Shown in pieces: positions 1 to 12,296 of a stretch of DNA of 64,000 nucleotides. The position numbers and the translations under genes were made by a program. Numbering within the stretch: position 1 is the first letter of the stretch; each line of letters begins with the position of its first letter. The stretch covers positions 1 to 64,000 of the forward strand of contig QANT01009297.1 in the NCBI GenBank assembly GCA_003254885.1, written 5' to 3'. The notes below the pieces were generated by a model. It ran no database searches, was not told the origin of the DNA, and saw nothing but the letters and a program-made list of their open reading frames with translations. The stretch is from Purshia tridentata. Taxonomy: Eukaryota; Streptophyta; Magnoliopsida; Rosales; Rosaceae.

Positions 1-390
1 AAATCATAAATGCAAATTTATGATTTGTGTTGAGTATTTTATGATATTGTGTTGATTTCTGGTATGGTATGATGATTTTTTTTTATATTATTTTTTTTAA
101 TTGAATTCTTGAGCTTTTTTATTTTTATTATTAATTTTTTTAAGAAAAAAGACAAAATTACCCCTATAATTAACAGACATGTTGACAGACTTAACGGTAG
201 ATCCTTAATTAAAACAAACTAATAAATATAGTCCTTAATTGGAATAACTTAAAATTGACATCTTCAATTGCAAAACAGGGTACAATTATAGTCCTTTTGC
301 TAAAATTTTCCCTATTAGTATATTACAAATAAATGTAACTAAATTAAATTAACAGAGAGATGTAGATATGTAGGGAAGGAGATGGAGTAC

Positions 391-1160
391 CCTCTTGCAA
401 GATCAATTGCGAGTTGTATGACATTGTTGAGAGGCAGAGGCAGCTTCCTTTTGTGTTGCTTGATGAGGTATGATTTTAGAGTTCCCCCAGTGACATACTC
501 AGTAATGACACAAACTGCAGAACCAATTTGCTCTTTCTTACTTGTTTGGAAGTTTAGTTCTGATGTGTCTGTTGTAGCTCCAAAACACTGCCAAAAGATC
601 AAAAGAAAAAAAGAGATATTAGGGCATGCACTCGGTGATTGAGTCAATATATATCAATATGTTACGTACCTTAGTAACATTGGGATGATGAAGCTTATGC
701 CAAACAGAAACCTCTCCTCTAAAATCTCTTTGCAAGGAAGCTATTTCTGCTTTTGTTCTTTCTCCCTCTTCTCCCCACTCCAGCACTTTCACTTTATTCA
801 TAATAATCAAGAATTGAAAAAGAAAAACATTAGTATTGTGAGTGACGTTTGAATTTGTGCGTGTTAATAACTTAATTAATATACATAATATCTAGGTAGC
901 TAGATGGGATATATATTTATACCTGCGACTTGCTGGCCATCGTAAAGGCCTTTGTGGACAGAAGCAAAGGTGCCACGAGCAAATACGTCTCTTACAACGA
1001 GCTTATTGGGAACAATTTGCCAGTCTTGTATGGCCGCCGCAGCCGCAGCCGTAGCCTCAGCCGCCACGACAACACTAAACGTTTTGTTTTGCTGCGGCTC
1101 TGATTTCTTGTACATGGTGAATAGTACTCGGTCAAGATGCTTCTGCAGCTGCTGGTCCAA
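391..1160 (-). CDS. Raf-like serine/threonine protein kinase, 5' part (runs off the left edge)
   Basis: Three exons fit the N-terminal kinase lobe: 1160-923, 791-670 and 587-391, giving about 185 residues before a further donor at 390. The first exon has an alanine run and then the glycine-rich loop ARGTFASVHKG. The exon 1/2 junction restores VAVK with its ATP-binding lysine, followed by VKVLEWGEEGERTKAEIASL, a run typical of plant Raf-like MAPKKKs. Exon 3 carries TEYVTGGTLKSYL and ends at LARG, where relatives continue with LSYLHS and the HRD and DFG motifs. Those motifs are not in bases 1-390, so they should lie left of the window. Alternatively the gene is truncated. Substrate and pathway cannot be inferred. 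The family and the intact VAVK lysine are clear; whether the whole gene is functional cannot be judged here. Confidence 0.8.
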
Positions 1161-1194
1161 ACTCGTTATGTCAATCTTCTCCGTCGGCCTCCTT

Positions 1195-2330
1195 TGAATC
1201 CCAAACCCTTCTTGTTGGTGCTCGGATCGGCTTCCACCTCATCCCCAAATGACAAAGCTTGCAATGGTGCCACGTGTTCCTCGTCAGAAATTTTGACCAC
1301 AAGTCTAAACAGAGTTGAATATATGCCACGTCAGTGTACCGAGCCGATCTCGGAAGCAGACTCAGTAACCAACTCGTTAGACTCGTACAAGCCTCGAGAT
1401 CCTCTTCTCAAAGCAGTTCAGATAAGGAGGTGGTTCAGCTCTGCTTTAACTAAGGTCGGCTCTGACCTTGGGCTCGCAGTTCCCAAGAGAATGCGATCAA
1501 GTGTTGACCACGCAAAGTCTCCCTACCATCTGACGAGAAGTGAGCATAACAGGATAGTCACCATACCTATTGCCTACCCCCATGCTTGCATTTAATGCCC
1601 AAGTGTCCTGGTAGGTGAGATAAGCACTACTGATGATTTGACGTGGCCTCACTGTGACCGCCAATCTCCATGCAGGTACTCTGGACCTTTGCCTATAAAT
1701 ATAACCCTCCTTCTCTCTTAAAAAAAAACACAGAAAAAAAAAAGGAGAAGGGAGGGAAGGAGAAAATTTATAGCAAGAAATGCAGAAAACAAATATCAAC
1801 TGGATTGATTTCAAGCCTAGCTCTTGGGATTAATTGCTTGATTCATTACTGTTTTCTAACTTACACACCGGAGGGTTCTTAGCTAACACCTCACTGGTGT
1901 AAGTTCCCATCGTTGTTCTCTTTCTCATACATGAATTATTAAAGATTCAAGATCGAAGGTGCAAGACCAAGTCTACCCTTCTCCATCTACGTTGATTCAA
2001 AGAGCGCCTAGTTTTTTACATCAACACTTCTCTTTCTTGACGCTCTTCCTGCATCTTTCTTTCTTTCTTTCTTTCCGCCGCTTACTTGTGAGTAATTATG
2101 AGAGAACGATTAATATTTATATACAGTGAGTGAGTGGTTGAAGGCGTTTACTCGCCTACTTCGTAAAAGAATAGATTTCGAGCCATCTTCCTTGTACAAG
2201 CAATCTTGTAGTTCAAGTAACTCAATGCATGCAATCATTTTGTACTGCCTTAATTAATATTTCTTTCCTTTCCTGTGGTAAACAAGGAGTTCACATTGCG
2301 TCCTCTTGCCGCCAATTAAACAGAAACAAA
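1195..2330 (+). mobile_element. Possible LTR-retrotransposon remnant or solo LTR
   Basis: The stretch has the layout of a plant Gypsy LTR on the plus strand. A TATAAATA box lies at about 1694, followed by a purine-rich leader, then a CACACCGGAGGGTTCT-type block near 1864, an element I associate with the R/U5 part of such LTRs. No internal polyprotein, second LTR or target-site duplication was found, so the borders are guesses. An open frame at 1137-1595 has no recognisable domain and I do not call it a gene. It may equally be ordinary promoter DNA of the neighbouring kinase gene. Confidence 0.3.
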
Positions 2331-3628
2331 TAAACGACCTACTTGGGCTGCTCACTGGTTACGATTCCCCTTTTACTTCTTGGAAATGAATTCTATACTT
2401 TAACTTGTTTTTGTTTGGGTAAGTTTTATTATTAACTAAAAACAATTCTACTAATCCTTTTAACCTATGAGTGTTTTACTGTGTTAGGATAACAAATGCT
2501 CTACGGTCCCTTAGTCCCCACCACTGGACCACGTAAAACTTCTCTGATCAGTAACTATTGTAACATTACTCTTTATTATTTTATCTACTATCTTTGAATG
2601 GAACTTGCAAGTGCAGTTTCTAATATGGACGGACCTCTCCTCAAATTTAATCCTTTAGGCTCACCTCTTTCAAGCGTATACAAATGATATATCTTGAGGC
2701 TAGGCAGAAAATTATTCAAGCATTTCTCCCCTTCTCATATGATCAAGTGCTTTAGACATCACATATGAACGTATCTATCATGAAGGAAGAGATAGTTCTA
2801 TATGTATCATATGTTTATCTCATCAACTCATCGATGACTCTGTTCAAACTACATATTATTATAGAAAAATACTGCTTAGTTCAACAATTTTTTTGAAATT
2901 TTTTTATTTGTAACTTATATGACGTACACTTACACATGTACATACATTATACAATAAGGGTTGTGAAAAATATTTTCCATTTATATAAGCTTTTTACCAC
3001 ATTTTGTATTGGATCACTGGTGGTATCATAAAACTGTTAAGAAGTTTTGGTGAGTTATAAAGTACAAAAAAAAATTTATTTATGAAGTGCTAAACGGAAG
3101 AAATTTATCTGTTCATAAACGTGGATAGTCTTATTTTATTAGAAAGGTTATGGGATACTTGCTATTTTTTATGAGAACATTTGTAATGAGTCGCTGAAAG
3201 TTTGCCCCCACACCTTAATACAGTGATTTTTGAATTTCTTGAGACCGATGTACCACTCACTGCATCAGGCGGCCATGATTTTTGAAGCCCATTCTAACGA
3301 GGTTTATAATAAAAATGCAAACCAGGTTGGTCAATCATCATGACCATTGGACAACGCGAACACATATATACCCATGTAGATAGACGCAAGTTATATAGGT
3401 TTATACATTTTGGATTTTTCTCATCGGTTTCAGATACGTCGATTTACAAAAGGTAGAACATACGTAGAATTATTTACATAATTGCCGATTTCCTAAATCC
3501 AAAATACGTGGATATGTAAACGTTTTCTTGCAGTCAGATATATGGATATACACACATTGCTTACAGTAATTTTTCCTATTCCAGTTCTACGTGAGTACGT
3601 ACCTACATTTTCCAACCAAAAGCAGCAC
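2331..3628. other. Intergenic, AT-rich
   Basis: No gene, RNA or clear repeat was recognised. The right end probably includes the 3' UTR of the minus-strand HD-domain gene. Confidence 0.5.
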
Positions 3629-6600
3629 TTACCTTTGGCGTCTCTTCTTCTTAGGAGTTGAATGTACCTGTTCTGTCCTCCCATATATCTTCACCTGATA
3701 ATTCTCAAAGGCATCTGAGACTTCCGTAACCTGAATGATTATGTCGCACTCATTAGTCCTCATATTAATAGTACAGCATATGCAATTAAATTTCTGAATT
3801 AACAATGGCAACATATATTAACAAACCAGTTCAGGCTTCTTTGAGTACACCCTGACTATCATATCTTGATAAAACGCTGGTAGCAAGTGGCTTATGCGGT
3901 CATCTTTAATAGGAAATTTGTCATCACTCTCGTAGTCCTGATAAAAATAAAGCTGTCAAGTTTACCATGCACAATTCAATAAGCTATGAAAGAGAGAATA
4001 GTCTACTTCAAGAATTTCAGCAAAAACACTGATAGTTATCTGGAGCTTTTAGCTCATGTCACAGGAAGCTTTTTGTAACTGGATTCATTCCTTCTACCAT
4101 TAAAAATTAGTAATTGAACACTATGATTATGAACAAGCACACCATAGTCTAAATACATCACAGATTTGAACATCGGCATATCACCAAGTTTTGAACTATA
4201 ATCAGGTTAAATTTGATGATTTGCTAAATAAGAATAATCTTATTCCAGATAATCAATCTTTTATTAGCTGTTCTCTACTCTTTGTCAAGTTTATATATTA
4301 GCATTTACAGTCATCATGTATTGAAGCTAACATGCAGTTTAAGAGATTGATTCTTTTTATTCAGCGGCTTGAAAAGAAGATTGATAAAATATTGACAATT
4401 GAGGCCATAGAGGTGATAAGTACCTTGAAAAAATTGATTCTGTATGAGGAGGTACATGCATGAAGAAAAAGTTATGTCAAATTACATGCACACAAACAAT
4501 GCCTCAAAAATAACATTATTAAATTTACTTATAGGTACCTTTCAAGAGGGTTATTCCTTCCACAAGTCAAATCAATTTTAACAGTGCTCACAGCAATATC
4601 TTCTTCCTTTAGCGTAACAGCACTAGCTTTCTGGATGGAAATTATTACCACACATTAGGTATTGTATGTGTCTGTTTTGTAAGCATACAACAGCAGAAGA
4701 TAATATTATATTTCGAACCTGGCAACAGATTATATCTTGGGGTGTGATGCCTTTGAAGTGCTCTAGCTTGTCCTTTGGAACAGAAAACTCATTGCAGAAC
4801 TGCAGAGCAGATAAAATTGTAACAATTGGATTGCCTTCAGTCTTCAGAGTGTATTAATAAACTAATGAATTACACTAGGCAAATCTAGGATTCGGAGCCA
4901 AATAACATCATGACCAATTTCTTGTATGGTAAACATATTAGCTAGGAATTTAGAATACCTGGTATAGATCCCTTCTCCGAATGCGTAGCATCAAGTCCTT
5001 AGCTTCCTTGAGGTTTGGGTTATTAGAGGTTTCAATCGTTCTCAAAATTGAGTCATCCAACTGCACTTCAAAATGGATAACGTTAGTGCTACAATGATAA
5101 AGGCCTTAATTAAAATCTAAGTAATAGATGAAGCTCTTAAACCTTCCAAAAGTCAGATGGACAGTGAATTGAGTCCGCAATTGCAAGATCAGTATTTGCT
5201 TTGCACAGAGCATCAACAACCATGAGTTCTATAGCCTGAGAAAAGATTAGTGTTCAAGGCAGATTAAAAAATCCCATCTTGATACCGTCATAATTTTGAT
5301 GTTTCAGATAAAGATTGTTGGTTCTATTTTGGACCTTCACTTTTGCATGAGTGTACACAGTCCGATGCAGATCAGCACGAGCCGCAAATAGCTTGTGGAT
5401 TGTCAGATCTGGCCAAGATAACAAATAAAAATTGAGGAGTATAGCTATTGTTGTTGCAAGAGTGGTGACAGAATATTCAATATATACTGACAATCACTAG
5501 CACGATAACATATCTCATCACCCATAACGCGCATAGTTTCCATCAGCCTGCAAGTTTGAATGGAAAAACAAGATTCTGTCAGAAGCTACAGTATGGAGAA
5601 GTAATAAATTCTGAACTTAAAGTACCAAATTCGAATTTTGGCACAAATGGAAATGTTACACAAATTGAGTGTACTGGAACTGAAGAGTACCAAAGAAGTA
5701 AGCATAGATGTCTTATGAATTTAAGCCTCCATAAATTATCAATTTATCCATACCTTTCAAACTGAAAATTACAGCCTATGCCACATGCTCGGGAGTCACG
5801 CACAATGTAATCAAACCTATAGACAAATGATGTATATATCACTTAGTATGGGTAAATAACAACTAGCAACTTTTATAATTTCCAAATGAAATTCCAGACA
5901 AAAATATAGAAAGATATCAAGTGACTGACTTGTCAACATCTATTCCAGTTCGCCCATTTGCAACAATATCATACAAGAAACGCTTTTCTGTCACACTCTG
6001 CATTTTAAGAAAATTGCAAAAGGGGATAAGGATAAGATACTAAAGTAGTCCCATATAGAGTACAAGCGTTAAGGGTAACAAGAAGTTGTAAGATATTTTG
6101 ATTTACTTGAAAAAATTTCAATACGAAATTCTAAACTCTATGATAGCTTACTTTTTCTGACACAGGTTCAGAGCTAGCAAGGATCATTTCCTGTAAAGAT
6201 AAATAAAGGTCCCAAATAGTTTAAATCCATAATCCATTCTTAGTATTGTACAAACATCCACCAGCATTCATGTGTACATATATTGAACCAACAAAGAATC
6301 TTTCAGAAGTTGAAGTGACCTCAGCAGTCAAAAGTTGCAAAGATATGAAGACGAATGAGGATAAATGGTAGGATGTCAAAATGCAATCAAAGTTGAAATA
6401 ATTTCATCCCAGACTTGAACAAGTAAAAAAAATTGTTGCTAATATTCATATCCCTTTAGGCAGTAGAAAAGTTTGAAAATATTGCATTTTTTCTGCCTAC
6501 ATAATGGGATTTGAATAGCTGGGAAACATTGTTCTCAGAGCATTTGGTGGTTGGAAAAAACAGTAAGATAAAATTGATTGCAAAACAAACTAACCTTCAC

Positions 6601-9476
6601 TCTCTTGAGTGTTGCAGCATCAATATCAATGTTGTGCTTATTGACAACGTAGTCTATCATCTTCACAGACATATCCTCATGAGACCTGGAAAGTAGTAAC
6701 CCAAGTAATGGATTAAATCTCCTGACTGGAAAATATACCATTTACCACCACCAAACAAACATAAAACATCCCAGCTGAAATGCACAATAATTTTTCCTGA
6801 GTTTCATATATGATATTCTGATTAATGGTGTATACTTAAAAGTTAAAAACTGGACCAATATTTCAGCAGCAATCTGACAATAAATCTACAGTCTTTGCTT
6901 TTGGTAAATTGTGGTGAAAAAATCTTTACCATAATATCTTAATCCAAATGACTAAATTAATTGTGACCAGAAAGGTTTAAGTTTGAGTAGTATGCAATCT
7001 TCTTTCTACTATACAGGAAAAATGAAAATGAAATCAATTGAAGAATGTAAGAATCACCATTCGTAACCATTAAGAACCCGAGGAAGAAACTCGCGTTCAA
7101 ACATGTGGCTGAAAGGCCCATGGCCGATATCATGCAGTAGTCCTAGATAGAGATTTGACAAAAGAATGAGACCAGCTTACTTAAAAAGAAAGCATTTATT
7201 ATGAAAGGTACAGTTTGATTACCAGAAAGTTTTACTGTCTCCAGATCAAAAGGATCAATTCCAAGCTCACCCTACAAGGATGGAATATGAATTAGAAGCG
7301 TTTTTCATTCATAGGTTGCATAATGAGAATGATTAGACTGTGAGGACAAATTCCTACTTGGTAAGATTTAATTTTATTAACAGCTTCACCAGCCAGCCAA
7401 TACACCCCAAGTGAATGCTCAAACCGAGAATGTACAGCCCCAGGGTAAACCATGTGTGTCACACCTGGAAGTACGTGTAAATAACAGGTGAAATACATAG
7501 GTAGAGCAAGTAATCAGATGAATGTAAAAAGGTGATCTCAAACAATGAGGATATAAATACAGATGAACAATTCAATATATGTGTGTGCACACATGAAGAC
7601 ACACATGTTGGTCACAATCAAAATAAAATTGGTAACTGATTTCCTTCAAGAAGTTTGGGGAGAGATTTGAATATCAGCATATCTATAAATATGAATATCT
7701 AGTACATTTGAATCATAATTATTCAGAAATCTTTTATCACTGTTAAATTATTATTGTAAAGTTCAACTCACCAAGTTGCTTAAGTTCACGAAGCCTGCAG
7801 TACGCGGTAAAATTTATCAGAAGAAAAAAACCAGTATTTTGTCAATCAGAAAATGACCCCTTTATAGAATTTAAACAAACTTGCCTCTGGAACTGTTCAG
7901 TGTCAATAAACTTCAAGCAGAGCTGCAACAAACCATAGAAAGATTCATTTGATAAGATAGTAACATAATTTCCATGAACAATAGAGAATTGTTGATTTAC
8001 ATTCAAAATTGAAGGCAATGCACTTTTGTTTAATATACTGTGCCTAAAGTGTAGGAAAGCAATCTGAAAGGAATCCAAATTAAGATACTTTCCTCAAGAA
8101 ATTAAAGAAAATATCACGTTAAATACAAGAATTCAAACAAGCTGTGATCATAAATCCAATCCTATCTTCTGTTCAAAACTTTTTTTTTGTTAGACTTTTC
8201 AAAACTTTTCCAATATCATGTTTTCTTATCAACTCGAATTTAGTAAGAGACACCTCTTCCAGATATGGTATTATTTACTGACTTCCCCTATATATCAATT
8301 GTTAAATTGCGCTTGTTAATATCTGAGAATTTCTGCTTCTTCTTCTATGAGCTTTAAGAGTAAACTATTCTAATGCTCTGTCCGATCTTTGTCTTGAAAT
8401 CCTTCAGAGAATTAAACAAAGAATTCCTTCCTAGCTTGCTCAAATTGTCAAAGAAAAGGTTTGACCATTCATTGATAACTATTAAAATATGAATGGTTAT
8501 GCGGCTTCACTTATTCAACTTTTCAAGATCAGTAGACTCAGATCCTCTGAGTCCCTGAAAAATCCTAAAGCACTTATTAACTTCAACTATAACTTCAAAA
8601 TCTTAAAGGACTTCTTAACTCTGCATCCTTTTTAACTCAAACATCTCAAACAACTTCAGTTACAGTTCTATTCCAAAGCATCTCAAATCAAGAATTCTTC
8701 TAACAACTCTACATCTGTCTGCTCTGAAACTTGAACCAAAGCAGAAAACAAGGCAAAACAACTATTTGAAAAGAGCAATTACTAATAATTTACCTCAATC
8801 AATTCAATCAAAACTTCAGGTAAGAAAATATTACATATAATTAACTTCAAAACTAGATCACAAGCTTCAGACAAAAAAAAAAAACACATCTAGATGTCAG
8901 CCAAAACAAAAAGCTCGAGATGATATTCAATAGTAAATGCATCCAAAGATTTTATAATACTCTGAGATATGAACTACATAAAGCAGAAATCAGCGCTCTT
9001 CCATGCACACACACACACAAGCGATTTCAGACTCGCCGTTGCATATTATCTCATTAAACTTTAAATCGCAATTCTACATTGAAGAAAAAATTGAATTTAG
9101 AATTAAACTAGGCAATATACATTTCTCTGAACTACGAACCAAATCAAAGCAGAAAAAAAAACTAAAACAAGATTGCAAAGCTTCACCGCAGTTGATTCAA
9201 CTACGACTTTTAGAGCTCGCAAACATATTTATTTTCCATTGAAATCCACAATTCTACATTGCTCATAGCTAGGAACGAATTCAAAGCAGGAAACAGAAGC
9301 AAAAACGACATTCGAGAAGCAGTATCACAGATTATGCCAATTCGCAAACGAAGTTAAACAAAGGAAATCGAGGCTGATACCGGCTCGAGATAGATGATGC
9401 CGTGAACGTTGTCTCGAACATGCTTCAACGATCTCCGATCCTGATAGAAGTCTGTGAAATGCGTACTAGCTTCCAT
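3629..9476 (-). CDS. SAMHD1-like HD-domain phosphohydrolase (putative dNTP triphosphohydrolase)
   Basis: Nineteen coding exons keep frame throughout and give 461 residues: 9476-9381, 7922-7885, 7794-7772, 7464-7358, 7271-7223, 7142-7058, 6685-6595, 6190-6152, 5997-5930, 5816-5754, 5547-5492, 5408-5335, 5235-5143, 5060-4959, 4799-4719, 4630-4539, 4439-4424, 3937-3827, 3730-3629. The HD metal site is intact: HSRFEHSLG near residues 64-72, LLHDIGHGPFSH near 106-117 (H108/D109), and GIDVDKFDY near 194. Animal SAMHD1 hydrolyses dNTPs to nucleoside and triphosphate; plant members such as the At5g40270 family (from memory) are little studied. There is no SAM domain and no transit peptide, which suggests a cytosolic or nuclear protein. 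The basic tail PKKKRRQR could be a nuclear signal. Oddities are a GC-AG intron after exon 2, a 23-nt exon 3 and a 16-nt exon 17. Confidence 0.9.
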
Positions 9477-9499
9477 TGTTCGCTCACTGAACTTTGAAC

Positions 9500-9541
<42 letters not shown>
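9500..9541. repeat. (GA)n microsatellite in the 5' leader of the HD-domain gene
   Basis: An uninterrupted GA run of about 40 bases begins about 25 bp upstream of the start codon at 9476. In the mRNA sense it reads as CT, a common plant leader feature. Length polymorphism is likely. Confidence 0.9.
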
Positions 9542-9543
<2 letters not shown>

Positions 9544-9994
9544 ATGGAGTTCGGAATCAAAACATAACGATTTCGAGTCTGGTTAGCTAGCTAGGATTTG
9601 GAACACATGCAGAGAGAAAACGAGGGAGAGCGAGAGAGTTAGTTAGTTACAGACTTACAGTGACAATGCAAAATGACCGAGGGAAAGGAACTCAAGGAGC
9701 TTTATAGTTTATACCTACACAATTTTTGGAGTGCGAGGTGAGGAAAGGACGCCGCCAAAAGAAGTTTAGTCTCTCTACTCGCTTTCTTTGGCGCGTGATG
9801 GAAGCGATCCAATAAGAAATTTGTGATCGTTATTTTTTTCAAAATAAGATGTATGGTCAGGTGTTTCGTCCGCCTCTAGTTAAACAAATTGAAACGTTTT
9901 TTTATCATTAAGAAGAATTGAAACGTGTGGTGTCGATTTACTGTAATTTGTAATGCTCCAACAAGTAAAGAATAATGCATCAAATTATTTACTT

Positions 9995-10800
9995 TTTGGG
10001 TTTAAGTTTAGGTTAATTGATTTTAAATACTAAATTTCAATAATTTTTTAGTTTAGGTACCAAAATTTAATAGCTTTTTAGATTAGGTACTAGTTGAAAA
10101 GTCAAACATAATAATATAGTAAAGGGCACTATAATTCACAAAATATTACATTATATGCCACTACATAATATATATATATATATTACATCCATACTATTAC
10201 ATTAATTTATACTATATTGTATTAAAACTATAAAAAAATCAATCCAATCACATCTTAACTGTAACTATCTTACAATTTAGTTGTGATTATCTTGGTAAAT
10301 TGAAAAAGACAACTTTCACCACTATACTAAGTATTATTTTGAGTAAAAGTATTATTTTGACCTCTATTTATACTATATTGTAATATAATTTCTCTTAAAA
10401 AAATTTCAATTCAGTCACAACCTAACTGTGACTGTATCACAATTTAGCTGTGACTGTCATTCAGTCACGACTGAATTTGAAGTTGAGTGTCATACAGTCA
10501 CAACTAAAACTGAAGTTGAGACTATATTAACTAATTTTCAAAACAATATAAAAGTATCAAAGACAATTTTATCAAAATTTTATAAATTTTATTTGAGACC
10601 TATCATATATAGCCAAAGGACAATAGAAGGGTAAATTTGTCAAACAAATAAAGCTCAAAACAAATGGGCTGTAAATTTGTGACCTATTCTAAAAATCAAG
10701 TTCATTAGTTAGTAGCCAAACCTAAAAATTATAAGCAAAACTGATTTTCTAAAAAAGTATTGAAACTTGGTATTTAATCCTAAATTTCTATTTAAGTTTT
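9995..10800. mobile_element. Inverted-repeat (MITE-like) element, non-coding
   Basis: Bases 10023-10051 match the reverse complement of 10749-10777 at 26 of 29 positions, and weaker inverted similarity extends outward (TTTAGG blocks on both sides). Between the arms there is no coding capacity. Two diverged direct copies of about 95 bp lie inside. No target-site duplication could be fixed, so the borders are approximate and the superfamily is unknown. Confidence 0.55.
10193..10462. repeat. Diverged direct repeat, two copies about 170 bp apart
   Basis: Copy 1 (about 10193-10290) and copy 2 (about 10362-10460) both begin with TTTATACTATATTGTA and carry TTACAATTTAGTTGTGA or its variant CACAATTTAGCTGTGA. 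Each contains small TGTGACTG/CAGTCACA palindromes. They lie inside the inverted-repeat element. Confidence 0.6.
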
Positions 10801-12182
10801 ACAACGGAAATTTTAGTAATAAATCATATTTGGTGATGTTAAAGACTTAAACAATTTTAACAATGATCATATTAAAAAGATCATGCCCCTTCTATTAAAG
10901 CATTCACGAATAAGTTTATTTAAGGAATTTATACCGCATATTTTAATAATTAAAACTTTTTTTATCTCCATTAAAATATTATCTTTATAAAAAATTAGAT
11001 CAATCATAAATCATTTAATTGTCAATTAAATAGTTATAATTTCAAGTGTATATAAAAAAAAATTGTTCGTCTATTTATTTTAATTCAAGTTTGATAACTT
11101 AATAGTTACCAATATATCTAATTTTTGTAATGATAATCTTTAAATAAAAATCTAAAAAATAAACAATTCTATCTTTAAAATACTATATCAAATAAACTCT
11201 ATAAAAAAATTTTAAAATAAAATTATTTATGAGATCTGTCATTGCCATTGGTTAACAAACTTCTTACATTGTTTATAATTGTTAGAAAATGAACACCTCC
11301 TCCCTTTATCTAGTTTTTTCTGATTTTACAAATTTGTAGGCTTAGCAAAACTTGTGAGAACGGGTGGGAAGAGAGGGGAGCAACCTGACCAAGATGTGAC
11401 AGATTAAAAGTGAGTTGGATGTTAGTAGTTGAGTGTGAAAGAGGAGAGAAACTTGCCCGTCACGTAATCACAGCAGTGTAAGCCATAAGGTGTATTTTTA
11501 TTATTTGACATAAAATTCTCTCTACCTTCACTTTACTCATCCCAGCTAGACCACCTGTCACTAGAGCTAAAACTTAATGGCAAAGTAAAGGTGTAGTTGA
11601 GTGGGAGAGGACGTGAGAATGAGCTTACTGTCAGACGAAAGAGATAAAAAAGCGTAACCTGCAATGTGAAAACAAATAAAATGAGTGATAGAAAGTTGAG
11701 TGTGAAAGAAGAAGAAAGTGAGGGTGAAGCCAAGTGAAATGTACATTTGAGTGCAGTGTGTGCTTTGCGCTTTTTGTCAGAGTCTTATGCGTAAAACACT
11801 TGAAACACTGTAGTTTTTTTATTGGCCATGAATAGAAGTCAAGTGACTCAAGCGTTTAAACATGAAAATAAGTTTAAATGTAAAACCATTTTTTCAGTTG
11901 TGTGGTGATTATATGTTATAACTATGATTAATATGACAAAGGCTACCAATATAAATTTATTGAACAAGGTTAACTTTCCTTGAGCAGGGTTTTTGTATTG
12001 CCCATTAAACAAGCTTAAGATATATATTCTATGCTATTTTTCTGTTTGGAGAAGACATCAAATACATTCCTAGCAAGGTTTTCACCTTAGTTTGAGAACT
12101 AGCCCTGGATGAATACAAGTGAAAGCTAGTTTGAATCTGCAGACCATGGTGATACAAAACTGGAGCAAAATGTGAATAACAA
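10801..12182. other. Intergenic, AT-rich
   Basis: No coding region or RNA was recognised. A purine-rich block at 11380-11740 repeats the phrase GTTGAGTGTGAAAGA (near 11428 and 11695), which gives minus-strand frames a low-complexity leucine/serine-rich look. I do not call a gene there. Confidence 0.5.
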
Positions 12183-12296
12183 AAAGGTCGTATGCCCCAG
12201 GCTACTTTCCAATTTCCATGTGATGCAGAACCTGTCTAACATGCTTCATCTTGGTGCAGCAAATACGCTTTAGGACCCTGATGTCCAGATAATCAA

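Noticed and set aside
1137-1595. 152-residue plus-strand frame beside the kinase gene
   Set aside because: No domain or conserved motif; it starts inside the antisense of kinase exon 1.
11533-11733. 66-residue minus-strand frame rich in Ser, Leu and Phe
   Set aside because: It comes from a low-complexity purine-rich block and has no homologous features.
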